From JAVBUY01 sp031552735 (GTDB lineage: Bacteria; Bacillota; Clostridia; Christensenellales; Aristaeellaceae), in NCBI GenBank assembly GCA_031552735.1, contig JAVBMF010000002.1, forward strand, positions 19,637 through 83,636: 64,000 nucleotides of DNA, written 5' to 3'. A model generated the notes under the pieces. The model saw nothing but the letters and a program-made list of their open reading frames with translations, was not told the DNA's origin and did no database searches. The translations under genes and the position numbers were made by a program. This document shows, piece after piece, positions 15,944 to 24,000 of the stretch (position 1 is its first letter; each line of letters begins with the position of its first letter).

Positions 15944-16701
15944 TCTCCCTAAATCCGTTGCAAAGTCTACCTAAAACCGTTGCGGAAGAAAACACGACCG
16001 GAATCAAGCGCCGGGCGTGTTTTTTTGTGGTCTGCCTAAAACTGTTGCGCAAGGTGCCCCCCAAAACTGCTTGTGCTTCGCGTGTGCTGGGGCGGAGAAA
16101 GGGGCTGTGCGCTTGTTTCGCGGCAAATCGAGCATATCACGACCAAAGGTCGGCAAAAGCAACGCTACATCAAGAAAACAAAAAGTCTGCCTAAAACCGT
16201 TGCGATGGAAAAGCCAGAGCAGAGAAAGTCTGCCTAAAACCGTTGCGACAGGGGAGAGGACACAGCGCAAACTCGCTGGGCGACTGCCTAAAATCGTTGC
16301 AGCGTGAAAAAAATCGTCTGCCTAGAGCCGTTGCAACCGGCAGCGTGCAAAAATAGAAAAGTCTGCCTAAAACCGTTGCGCGGAAACTGAAAAAAGGCGC
16401 TCAAAATGCCAAAACGCTTGATTTTTCCAGCAATAGGGGAAAAGAAAAGGGAAAAAGCGTCTGCCTACAGCAGTTGCGCGCAAATGGGTGAGCGCGGCAG
16501 ATCGTCTGCCTATAACCGTTGGGTTGCGGTTCTTTTGGCTGCGCATGGTCTACCCAAATCCGTTGCGCTAGACATGCCGGGAAAAGGCGGAAATTTGCAA
16601 CCAGAGCCGCAAATAGGACGCGAGAAGTCTGCCTAAAACGGTTGCAACGATGAAAAAACCTAGCTATATCAACAAAAACCGGGTCTACCTAAATCGGTTG
16701 C
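15944..16701 (+). repeat. Thirteen further dispersed iterons
   Basis: Copies of TCTGCCTAAAACCGTTGC with 0-4 differences begin at 15944, 15966, 16031, 16186, 16229, 16283, 16317, 16362, 16460, 16505, 16549, 16628 and 16684, all in the same orientation as the core four. The first two are again 22 bp apart. Several later gaps are 43-45 bp (two pitches), others irregular. No gene is supported in 15884-16772. Such extra iterons act in copy-number control and incompatibility in known plasmids; that role here is inference. Confidence 0.88.
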
Positions 16702-16710
16702 GAAAGTTCG

Positions 16711-16742
16711 ACAAAAAGCTCGCGCCGTACATAAGCGCGAGC
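16711..16742 (-). terminator. Terminator of the VanZ-like gene
   Basis: GCTCGCGC (16718-16725) and GCGCGAGC (16735-16742) pair perfectly with a 9-base loop. Read leftward the stem is followed by TTTTTG. It stops leftward transcription before it enters the iterons. Confidence 0.8.
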
Positions 16743-16772
16743 AATTTAGCGAAAAAAGCAGTGAACGGTGGT

Positions 16773-17198
16773 CTATTTCGCGCCGCGACGTCGCGCAACC
16801 GCAAAGCAGACCACAAGTCCGGTTGCGGCGGCGGCGGTATCCAACAGCATGTCGGTTAGCAGCATGGCGCGCCCCGGCACAAAAACCTGATGGCATTCGT
16901 CCAGCAGGGCATAGGCCGCGCAAACCATCAGCGCGGACAGCGCGGCTCGCCCGGGCGACCGGCCAGCGGCGCGAAAGCCCCAGAAACACAGCAGCCCTAG
17001 CACAAAGAACAAGAAGAAGTGCGCAACCTTGCGGATATCCACATACGGGGTGGTCCAGCGCAGCATCCCGCTCAGCTTGTCGCTTTGCGCGTAAGACGCG
17101 TCGCCGGACTGCGCCGAAAACCAGAAGATCAGCCCCATCCAGAGCAGCACGAGTGCCCATGGCAGCAATGCGCGGACGCGCGGGGAACGAATGAACAT
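16773..17198 (-). CDS. VanZ-like membrane protein
   Basis: 141 residues from ATG 17198, chosen over an upstream in-frame start because AGGAGGG precedes it and the protein then opens with a basic end and a membrane segment. Four hydrophobic segments and the family pattern are visible: RKVAHFFLFFVLGLLCFWGF, then LLDECHQVFVPGRAMLLTDM (D-E-x-x-Q-x-F-x-P-G-R) and a final DTAAAATGLVVCF. VanZ-family proteins are small integral membrane proteins linked in some bacteria to low-level glycopeptide resistance; most have no known role. It is a single-gene unit with its own terminator, at the right edge of the replication block. Confidence 0.85.
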   Translation of the reverse strand: MFIRSPRVRALLPWALVLLWMGLIFWFSAQSGDASYAQSDKLSGMLRWTTPYVDIRKVAHFFLFFVLGLLCFWGFRAAGRSPGRAALSALMVCAAYALLDECHQVFVPGRAMLLTDMLLDTAAAATGLVVCFAVARRRGAK

Positions 17199-17227
17199 AG
17201 GCCCTCCTGTTTGGATCAAATATGGAT

Positions 17228-17256
17228 CAAAAAGAGCTGCCCAACCCGTGGGCAGC
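17228..17256 (-). terminator. Terminator of the M23-type gene
   Basis: GCTGCCCA and TGGGCAGC pair with a 5-base loop. Leftward the stem runs into CTCTTTTTG. It sits 26 bases beyond the stop at 17282. Confidence 0.8.
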
Positions 17257-17281
17257 CCCAAATGCGCGTTGGGAAAAGGGG

Positions 17282-18454
17282 TTAATTGGGCAATGGCTGC
17301 GGCGTTTCCGCAAAGCCGAAATTATCAGGCATGGCTGGTTCCACGGTGGGCTCCGGCGTCGGAACCGGCGTGGGGGAAGGCGTTGGCGTCGCGTTGCGCT
17401 CGGCTTCCTCGGCCAAACGCTGGCGCTCGGCTTCCTCTTCCGCGCGGCGCTTGGCGGCGACGGCGGCCTGGTCCGCCTGGCGCTGCTCCTCGGCAGCCTG
17501 CATACTGGCGGCGGTGATCGGCTCGCGGCCGGAAGGCACCACGTTTAACTGCTGGCGGAACAGCGCGTAGGGGCAATCGCTGGTCAGGGTGATGTTGCGA
17601 TACGGGCTGGCGCCGGTAAACTTGCCGGTGCGCACTTCCACATGCGTGTAGTTGGTGCGCGGATGCTTGACGGCCTGGAAATCAATGCCCAGATAGCTCT
17701 CATGCGAGATGAGCTGGCCGGCCGACACGGTGTCGCCCTTCTTGACCTCGACGCCCTTGGTGTGCAGGTACAGCACGGTGACATTGAGCGCCTCGTTATA
17801 GATGGCGATCGGGTTATCGCGGCCGCCGCCAGCCTTGAGCACAACGCCGTCCAGCAGCGCGTGGATGGGCTGCTTGGGCGCGGCGAAGAAATCAACGCCT
17901 TCATGGATGCCGGAGGGCGCGAACTTGCGCACCACGCGGCGATGCTCCACGCCCTTGCTGTCGGTGGTGATGCGAATGGTGTTCGAGCGCGCGTCCTCGC
18001 AATACTGACCATAATACATGGCCACGGTGCCCACATCCGCGCCATACAGCTTGATGCGCATGGCGTCGGTGATGTCCAGCACGCTGGCCGAGAGCGCCAG
18101 ATAGCCGCGATCATCCACGATAAAGAACTCGGAAGGCACGCTGGCGTCAAACGGCGTCTGCACATACTCGGTGTGGTTCAGGCAATATACGTTGTCGTAG
18201 AAGCGCACTTCCCGATAGCGCAGCACGGCGTGCTCGTACACGAAAGGCCGCACTTCGGTCTTGACCTCCAGGCCGTTGCCGGAAGGCGTGGCCAGCGGGA
18301 TCATGGTGGCCGCAGACGTAACCGACACCGCGTCGGGCGAGGGGGTCACATCGGGCAGCGGCGCAACGTCGGTGGCCAGCGAGGGAACCGCCAGCGCGCA
18401 CAGGCATACGGCGCACAGCAGACCGGCGCACAGCGCGCGGAACGAATGCTTCAT
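17282..18454 (-). CDS. Secreted M23/LytM-like protein with altered active site
   Basis: 390 residues from ATG 18454, chosen for AAGGAGG at 8 bases and the signal peptide FRALCAGLLCAVCLCALAVP directly after it. The M23 fold lies at about residues 195-305: HEGVDFFA supplies the first metal His and Asp, LYLHTKGVEVKKGDTVSAGQ matches the conserved central His region, and YTHVEVR is the third motif. M23 peptidases normally have H-x-H there; here the first His is Tyr (Y-T-H), so the zinc site could persist while catalysis is doubtful. Degenerate LytM proteins often regulate other wall hydrolases. The C-terminus is a charged helix (EEEAERQRLAEEAER) followed by a Pro/Thr-rich tail. A strong promoter lies upstream at 18528-18555. 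Confidence 0.82.
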   Translation of the reverse strand: MKHSFRALCAGLLCAVCLCALAVPSLATDVAPLPDVTPSPDAVSVTSAATMIPLATPSGNGLEVKTEVRPFVYEHAVLRYREVRFYDNVYCLNHTEYVQTPFDASVPSEFFIVDDRGYLALSASVLDITDAMRIKLYGADVGTVAMYYGQYCEDARSNTIRITTDSKGVEHRRVVRKFAPSGIHEGVDFFAAPKQPIHALLDGVVLKAGGGRDNPIAIYNEALNVTVLYLHTKGVEVKKGDTVSAGQLISHESYLGIDFQAVKHPRTNYTHVEVRTGKFTGASPYRNITLTSDCPYALFRQQLNVVPSGREPITAASMQAAEEQRQADQAAVAAKRRAEEEAERQRLAEEAERNATPTPSPTPVPTPEPTVEPAMPDNFGFAETPQPLPN

Positions 18455-18527
18455 GAATACGTCCTCCTTGCTTTTAGGAGCATTTGTCAATTTGGATACA
18501 ACCAGACCATTGTATATTGATAATGTT

Positions 18528-18555
18528 ATTATACACCAACATTGAACAAGGTCAA
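18528..18555 (-). promoter_or_regulatory. Vegetative promoter of the M23-type gene
   Basis: On the minus strand TTGACC is followed after 16 bp by a perfect TATAAT, about 75 bases before the start codon. Confidence 0.75.
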
Positions 18556-18618
18556 GCGGAATGGAGAAGGGGCAAGGCACAATTCATCGTTCACAATGCA
18601 TCGCGGGGGAGGGAAAAT

Positions 18619-18641
18619 CAAAAAAAGCGCCTTTCGGCGCT
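18619..18641 (-). terminator. Terminator of the DUF4352-like gene
   Basis: Leftward AGCGCC-GAAA-GGCGCT is followed by TTTTTTTG, 14 bases after the stop at 18655. Confidence 0.88.
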
Positions 18642-18654
18642 GTTGCTGTGCGGG

Positions 18655-19419
18655 TTATTTTGTCAGCGTGGAGAACCATACCGCCTTGCGGTAGCGCAGC
18701 AGCACCTGCTGCCCCTCATCGACCAACGCGGTGACGCGCATGGTGCCGTTGCCGCCGGAATACAGGCTGAGCGTGCTCAGATCGTCGGTGATGAACGCGT
18801 ATTGCAGCACCTTGCCATTGGCGGAGACTACCTCGAACTCGTACATCGTAAAGGGCACGACGATATTGGGGTCCTCGCTCTCGATGGTGATCTGGAACGT
18901 GGCGACCACATATTCCTTGCCTTCGGGGGCAGGCTGGTTATAGGCGTTCATCTCGGTAACCAGCTGCGCGCCCTCGGCGCCGCGCACCACCGATTCCAGC
19001 ATCATGTTGATGCGCACGATCGCCTCCTGTGGGGCGTCCAGCGGCGTGTGCTGCTGCAAAAAGCGCGCCATCTGGCCGATGAAAATCGGCTTATCGCGCG
19101 AGGAATCCTGTCCGGCGACCACCGGGAAGTCCTTGACCGACTCCTGCAAATTGGCCACTTGCAGCTGATGGATGAGCGAACTGCGCTCCTCAATGGTCAG
19201 GTCGTCGCCGTCAAAGCCAACCGGACCGGCTTGAATCCAGCCAAACGGCATATGCGTGGGGCCCAGATAGTCCTCCGGCGAGGGCGTGCCCACAAAGGGG
19301 GTGGGCAGGGGCGTAGGCACGGTATCCTGGGGCACCGCGACAGCACTGGCCAGCGCGGCGGGGCAGGCTAGCGCGAGGCAAAGCATACAGACCATCAGGC
19401 GCAACATGGATCGGCGCAT
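18655..19419 (-). CDS. Secreted protein with DUF4352-like C-terminal domain
   Basis: 254 residues from ATG 19419; upstream codons in the same frame run through the promoter region and are not part of the gene. The N-terminus is a signal peptide (MRRSMLRLMVCMLCLALACP, cut near ALASA). A Pro/Thr linker (VPTPLPTPFVGTPSPEDYLG) leads to a helical stretch. The C-terminal half is beta-rich with GKEYVVATFQITIESEDPNI and PFTMYEFEVVSANGKVLQY, the pattern of the immunoglobulin-like DUF4352 fold found in many secreted Firmicute proteins. The likely location is the outer face of the membrane or the wall. The ribosome site AGAAGG is modest. It is a single-gene unit with a very good promoter and terminator. 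Function unknown. Confidence 0.8.
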   Translation of the reverse strand: MRRSMLRLMVCMLCLALACPAALASAVAVPQDTVPTPLPTPFVGTPSPEDYLGPTHMPFGWIQAGPVGFDGDDLTIEERSSLIHQLQVANLQESVKDFPVVAGQDSSRDKPIFIGQMARFLQQHTPLDAPQEAIVRINMMLESVVRGAEGAQLVTEMNAYNQPAPEGKEYVVATFQITIESEDPNIVVPFTMYEFEVVSANGKVLQYAFITDDLSTLSLYSGGNGTMRVTALVDEGQQVLLRYRKAVWFSTLTK

Positions 19420-19519
19420 GGAAAACCTTCTTTCTTCTATCCCGTTGCGGACAGGCGGTATGCCTGCCCGCATACAAGCAGGCACACAAAAGGAAGCATC
19501 AGGAAGAATCGTGTATAAG

Positions 19520-19548
19520 ATTATACTGAAATTTTGTTCCGTTGTAAA
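19520..19548 (-). promoter_or_regulatory. Vegetative promoter of the DUF4352-like gene
   Basis: On the minus strand TTTACA, 17 bp, TATAAT. It lies 100 bases before the start at 19419. Confidence 0.8.
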
Positions 19549-19571
19549 GAAAAAAATGCACGGGGAAGCAA

Positions 19572-19600
19572 TTGCGCGCGGCCTTGCGCCGTGGTATACT
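19572..19600 (+). promoter_or_regulatory. Promoter of the DAHP synthase gene
   Basis: TTGCGC, 17 bp, TATACT, ending 40 bases before the start codon at 19640. No T-box or attenuator is visible in the short leader. Confidence 0.6.
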
Positions 19601-19639
19601 GCCAGCACGACAGCGCGGCGCGCGGAAAAGAGGCACACC

Positions 19640-20653
19640 ATGATCGTAATCATGAAGCAAGGGGCGGAAAAGACCAGCGTGGAAGCGGTGGTGGACAGCA
19701 TCCTGCGCGAAGGACTGAAAGCCGACGTATCCTCGGGCATCAACTGCACGGTGATCGGCGCGGTGGGCGATGTGACCGCGCTGAATGTGGATAAGCTGTC
19801 GATGATGCCCGGCGTGGAGCGCGTGATGAAGGTGTCCGAGCCTTATAAGCGCGCCAACCGCAAGTTTCATCCGCAGGACTCCGAAGTGTCCTTTGCCGGG
19901 GTCAGCGTCGGCGGGCGGCAACTGTGCGTGATGGCCGGGCCGTGCTCGGTGGAAAGCGAGCGGCAGATCATCGGCATTGCCGAGGCGGTCGAGCAGGCCG
20001 GGGCAAAGGTGCTGCGCGGCGGCGCGTTCAAGCCCCGCACGTCGCCGTACGCCTTCCAGGGCATGGAGGAGCAGGGGCTGCTGCTGCTGGAGAAAGCGCG
20101 CGCCGCAACCGGGCTGCCCATCGTTACCGAAATCACCGATCCGCGCCATGTGGAGCTGTTCGAGGCCAGCGTAGACATCCTGCAAATCGGCGCGCGCAAC
20201 ATGCAGAACTTCCAATTATTAAAGGAAGTGGGCAACACCAAGAAGCCCATCCTGCTCAAGCGCGGTCTGTCCAGCACCATCGAGGAGTGGCTGATGAGCG
20301 CCGAGTATATCCTGGCCAGCGGCAACCAGAACGTGCTGCTGTGCGAGCGCGGCATCCGCACCTTTGAGCCCTATACGCGCAACACGCTGGATGTATCGGC
20401 GGTGGTAGCGGTCAAGCGGCTCAGCCACCTGCCGGTGCTGGTGGACCCCTCGCACGCGGCGGGGCAAAGCTGGATGGTGGAGCAGCTGTCCATGGCGGCG
20501 CTGGCCGCGGGGGCCGATGGACTGATCATCGAGGTGCACAACGACCCGGCCAAAGCGCTGTCGGATGGGCCGCAATCGCTGCCGCCGCCGCAGTTTGCGC
20601 AGACCATGCAGAAGCTGCGCACACTGGCGCCCATCCTGGGGCGGACGCTGTAG
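19640..20653 (+). CDS. aroF: 3-deoxy-7-phosphoheptulonate (DAHP) synthase, class I beta
   Basis: 337 residues from ATG 19640 (AAGAGG upstream). It condenses phosphoenolpyruvate with erythrose 4-phosphate to DAHP, the first step of the shikimate pathway to aromatic amino acids, in the cytoplasm. The first 75 residues form the ferredoxin-like N-terminal domain of the Thermotoga-type enzyme (VEAVVDSILREG, ISMMPGVERVMK-like), known in that group to carry feedback control. The barrel shows the metal-binding Cys in MAGPCSVES, the substrate motif GGAFKPRTSPYAFQG, then ILLKRGLSS, VLVDPSHAAGQS and LIIEVHNDP. Length fits the family. It stands alone with its own promoter and terminator, no other shikimate gene being in the window. 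Confidence 0.95.
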   Translation: MIVIMKQGAEKTSVEAVVDSILREGLKADVSSGINCTVIGAVGDVTALNVDKLSMMPGVERVMKVSEPYKRANRKFHPQDSEVSFAGVSVGGRQLCVMAGPCSVESERQIIGIAEAVEQAGAKVLRGGAFKPRTSPYAFQGMEEQGLLLLEKARAATGLPIVTEITDPRHVELFEASVDILQIGARNMQNFQLLKEVGNTKKPILLKRGLSSTIEEWLMSAEYILASGNQNVLLCERGIRTFEPYTRNTLDVSAVVAVKRLSHLPVLVDPSHAAGQSWMVEQLSMAALAAGADGLIIEVHNDPAKALSDGPQSLPPPQFAQTMQKLRTLAPILGRTL

Positions 20654-20709
20654 CGCCGGGCAGGCGGCAGGCGAGAAAGCCCGCCGCAAATATGAAGCGA
20701 CAGTTAAGG

Positions 20710-20735
20710 GTGCCGTTTTCGGCGCTCTTTTTTTT
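20710..20735 (+). terminator. Terminator of the DAHP synthase gene
   Basis: GTGCCG-TTTT-CGGCGC followed by a run of eight T. The DNA from 20736 to 20950 holds no gene. Confidence 0.85.
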
Positions 20736-20950
20736 GCCCGACGCGCACGATGAAAGTCAGCAAAAGAGACTTGCGGTTGGCTTTGCACGCGCTGTGCATA
20801 GTGTGTCACAGTCTGTCAGGCACAAGATATTGTGCAATTTCCAAAAGAAGCCAAAAACAAGTTATACACTAGCAAGCATTGCTTGTCCAAAAACATTGAT
20901 AAATCAAGGACTTGCCAATTACTAAATCTGACTTAATAGTCCCAAATCCG

Positions 20951-20980
20951 TTGACTTGAGCTGCTGGAAAATGATAGTAT
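20951..20980 (+). promoter_or_regulatory. Promoter of the giant surface-protein gene
   Basis: TTGACT (20951-20956), 18 bp, TAGTAT (20975-20980). The -10 lies in a small hairpin GATAG-TATG-CTATC. The predicted start of transcription is near 20987. Confidence 0.55.
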
Positions 20981-20991
20981 GCTATCGGATA

Positions 20992-21071
20992 GACCTGTCG
21001 AGATATCTCGAAAAGACAGTCTACGCTAAAGCGGAGTGAGCCGCAAAGAGGCACCCAAAACAGAAAGGGTC
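20992..21071 (+). promoter_or_regulatory. Foldable leader of the giant gene (candidate cis-regulatory RNA)
   Basis: The short leader can fold as a closed unit. GACC (20992-20995) pairs with GGTC (21068-21071), around a hairpin from TGTC/GACA with the inner perfect palindrome TCGAGATATCTCGA (20998-21011), CGC-TAAA-GCG (21024-21033), and GCC/GGC (21040-21052). GCGG/CCGC (21031-21044) is an alternative pairing exclusive with the last two. The closing strand overlaps AAAGGG (21064-21069), the only ribosome-site-like sequence before ATG 21082, so folding could control translation. It does not match a riboswitch class that I can recognise. Confidence 0.4.
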
Positions 21072-21081
21072 GTGAGTACAC

Positions 21082-24000
21082 ATGGAGCAAAAGAGACTGA
21101 AGTTCTACGAAACAAAGACGTTCCGCATGATGCTGGCCGCCGTGCTGGCCATCATCCTGCTCTCCAACAATGCGTTGGAGCAGGCGTCTTACCTGATCGC
21201 CGGGGAATCCCAGGCGCCTGTCACCGAGGTGGAAACCACGGTGGAAGAGCCGGAAGAAGAACCGGCAGAGGAGCCGGCCGACGAACCGGAGGATGAGCCG
21301 AAGGAAGAACCGGAAGAAAAGCCGGAAGCTCCGTCTGCCCCGACCGGGGACGCCGGGCAGTCCGGTGACCAGGGTTCGGGAACCGACGCCTCCACGCCGG
21401 GCGAAACCGGCGCTGTTGGCGCGCCCGCAACGGGCGACGCGGCCGGGATGCAGACCACCGTGGTGGAGCAGATCGTCGCGCTCGATCAGACCCAAGGGCA
21501 GGACGTGCCCGCGAACCTGGCGGAAGATGCCTCCTTCTCGTCCGGGTATGCCTATGTGCTCACAAGTGCTTCCTTATATAATAAGCGCGAAGATGACGAC
21601 AAGCGCATCGATCTGATTGATCTGGGCGAAGGCGATGTCGTCAGCGTGCTGAGCATGGCCGAAGAGACCGTGGACGGCGACACCGTCCGCTGGGCGCAGG
21701 CCACCGTTATCGATGAGAACGACAAGCAGGTCACCGGTTGGATTATGGCCGAGGACCTGATTCGCATGACCGAGGAAGAAAAGACGGACGCTTTCAACGC
21801 GGAGTCTTCCGATTATGTCAAGCGCGATGGCAACGGCGTACCGTATGTGTCCGCCGAGGCCAACGAGCCGGAAGAGACCGAGGCGCCGGAAGCGACCGAG
21901 CAGCCGGAAGTCGCGCCGCTGACCGAGGAAGAGATCGCCGCGCTGGGCATCACGGCCGAGGAAGCTGCCGCGCTGACCGCCGAGCAGATTCTGGCGTATC
22001 GCGCGCAGCTTGCCGAGCAGAACGAGCAGCCGGAAGTCGCGCCGCTGACCGAGGAAGAGATCGCCGCGCTGGGCATCACTGCCGAGGACGCCGCCGCGCT
22101 GACCGCTGAGCAGATTCTGGCGTATCGCCCACAGCTGGCCGAGCAGACGGAAGTCGCGCCGCTGACCGAGGAAGAGATCGCCGCGCTGGGCATCACTGCC
22201 GAGGAAGCCGCCGCGCTGACTGCCGAGCAGATTCTGGCGTATCGCGCACAGCTGGCCGAGCAGTACGAGCAGCCGGAAGTCGCGCCGCTGACCGAGGAAG
22301 AGATCGCCGCGCTGGGCATCACTGCCGAGGAAGCCGCCGCGCTAAGCGCCGACGAGATCAACTTCTTCCGCGCGCAGATGGCGCCGCTGACCGAGGAAGA
22401 GATCGCGTTCTTTGGCCTGACCGCCGAGCAAGCCGCCGCGCTGACCATGGCGGAGATCTATGCGCTGCGCAGCGGCATGGCGCCGATCACCATGATGGAC
22501 TTCGCGGGCGCCGCATTTGCGGGCATGCCTGCGGGCTTCGAGGCGCTGTACAACGAAATGAAGGGGAAGGTTGTCGACGAAACTTTCTCCATCAACTCGG
22601 TGTCCGGCATTCTGTCCTGGGATGTGCAGAAGGGCGCCGCGATGCTGGCGCTGCCTGGCTATGCCAAAACCCCGTATGTCACCATGGCCAGCGAGGGTAT
22701 CAACTCGCCGATGTACACGCAGTTTGAGAACGGCGGTATCCTGGTCACCATCACGATCCCCGAAAGCTCGCCGCTGCGTCTGCGTGCCAGCAGCACCTAT
22801 AACATCGTGCCCAAGGACCCCAGTGACCCGCTGTACAACAAGCAGGCCACCTACCTGTGGAGCGCGACGGCGGCCAACGGCTCGCTGAACCTTCCTATCT
22901 ATATGCAGTACGACTATGACGCGCCCGGCGCGCGCCTGCCGGTCGGCACGGAGATTCCCTTCACCGTGTCGATGGACGGCGATGTGTACTGCGGCTATAC
23001 CGATATGGACGGCATCCGCGTCAGCGAGGAAGAGCTGACCCATATCTCCGCCACCGCCAACCTGAATGTCGAAGTCAGTGACGAGACCTATCGCGACTGC
23101 GACTGGTACCTCGATCAGTCCGCGCCGGTGGTGACCACCAGCGGCACGGGCGACGCCGCGCAGGTCATCGTCTCCTATGTTGTCGAAGCGTACATGAAGA
23201 ACGAAAACGGCAACAAGATGCTGCTGGACAGCGATTACGAGAGCATCAAGAACCTGCGTATCCCTGCCGAGTGGCAGACCCTGACCACCAACATCCTGCC
23301 GCTGACCGTCACCGTGCCTACCCAGGACGGCAGCGCGATCAAGCAGATTCTGCCGGTGTCGGCGACGCGCCAGTATGCGTCGGACGCCGCGGTGGATGTG
23401 CCCGCGACCTCCCCGAACAACACCTATGATCTGCCCATGCCGCTGATCGCCTCGGCGGGCAACATGACCACCTACACCAAGTACACGGTCAAGCTGACCT
23501 ACAAGGCCAGCGACTTTGAGATTCCCTTCTATCAGTATGCGCAGAACATGGCGCTGTCCGGTGCGATCAAGAGCACCATGCAGATCAAGCAGACCGGCAG
23601 CAGCGATACAATCACCACCACCACGCCGACCGGCACGTTCACGCGTCCGGCCACCCGCGTGGCGCCGGTCAAGGTGACCTTCACCAAGAAGGTTGAGTAC
23701 AACGGCACCAACTTGGGCATTTGGAAAGCGCCGATGACCACGACCTATCCGTCGCAGGCGGGCGTGAGCATCTATCTGGAAGACACCGCCACCGGCCTGC
23801 CCGCCGCGTGGTATACCGAAAATGTCAACACCTATACCGCGGCGGTGCAGAACCAGCCGGTCAGCACCACCACCGGTATGACTGCCGAGCTGTGCGTCAT
23901 GCCCGGCACCTACCTGGTCAAGGAAGTGGGCGGCATCACCGGCTTCGCGCAGAAGAACGCGGAGACGCCGGTTGTGCTGGCGCGCACCGACACCACCCGC

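Noticed and set aside
15678..16701. The repeated 18-mers as a CRISPR array
   Set aside because: The units are too short, vary in sequence, have spacers of 4 to about 137 bases, and no cas gene is present. The phased core and DnaA box identify them as iterons.
16823..17517. Rightward frames over the VanZ-like and M23 genes
   Set aside because: Composition is low-complexity and R/A-rich with no motifs. The leftward frames have ribosome sites, signal or membrane segments and terminators.
20992..21071. Cyclic di-GMP (GEMM) riboswitch before the giant gene
   Set aside because: Only loose resemblance (ACGCTAAAGC against ACGCAAAGC). The conserved GGCAAACC and tetraloop-receptor parts are missing, so I keep it only as an unassigned folded leader.
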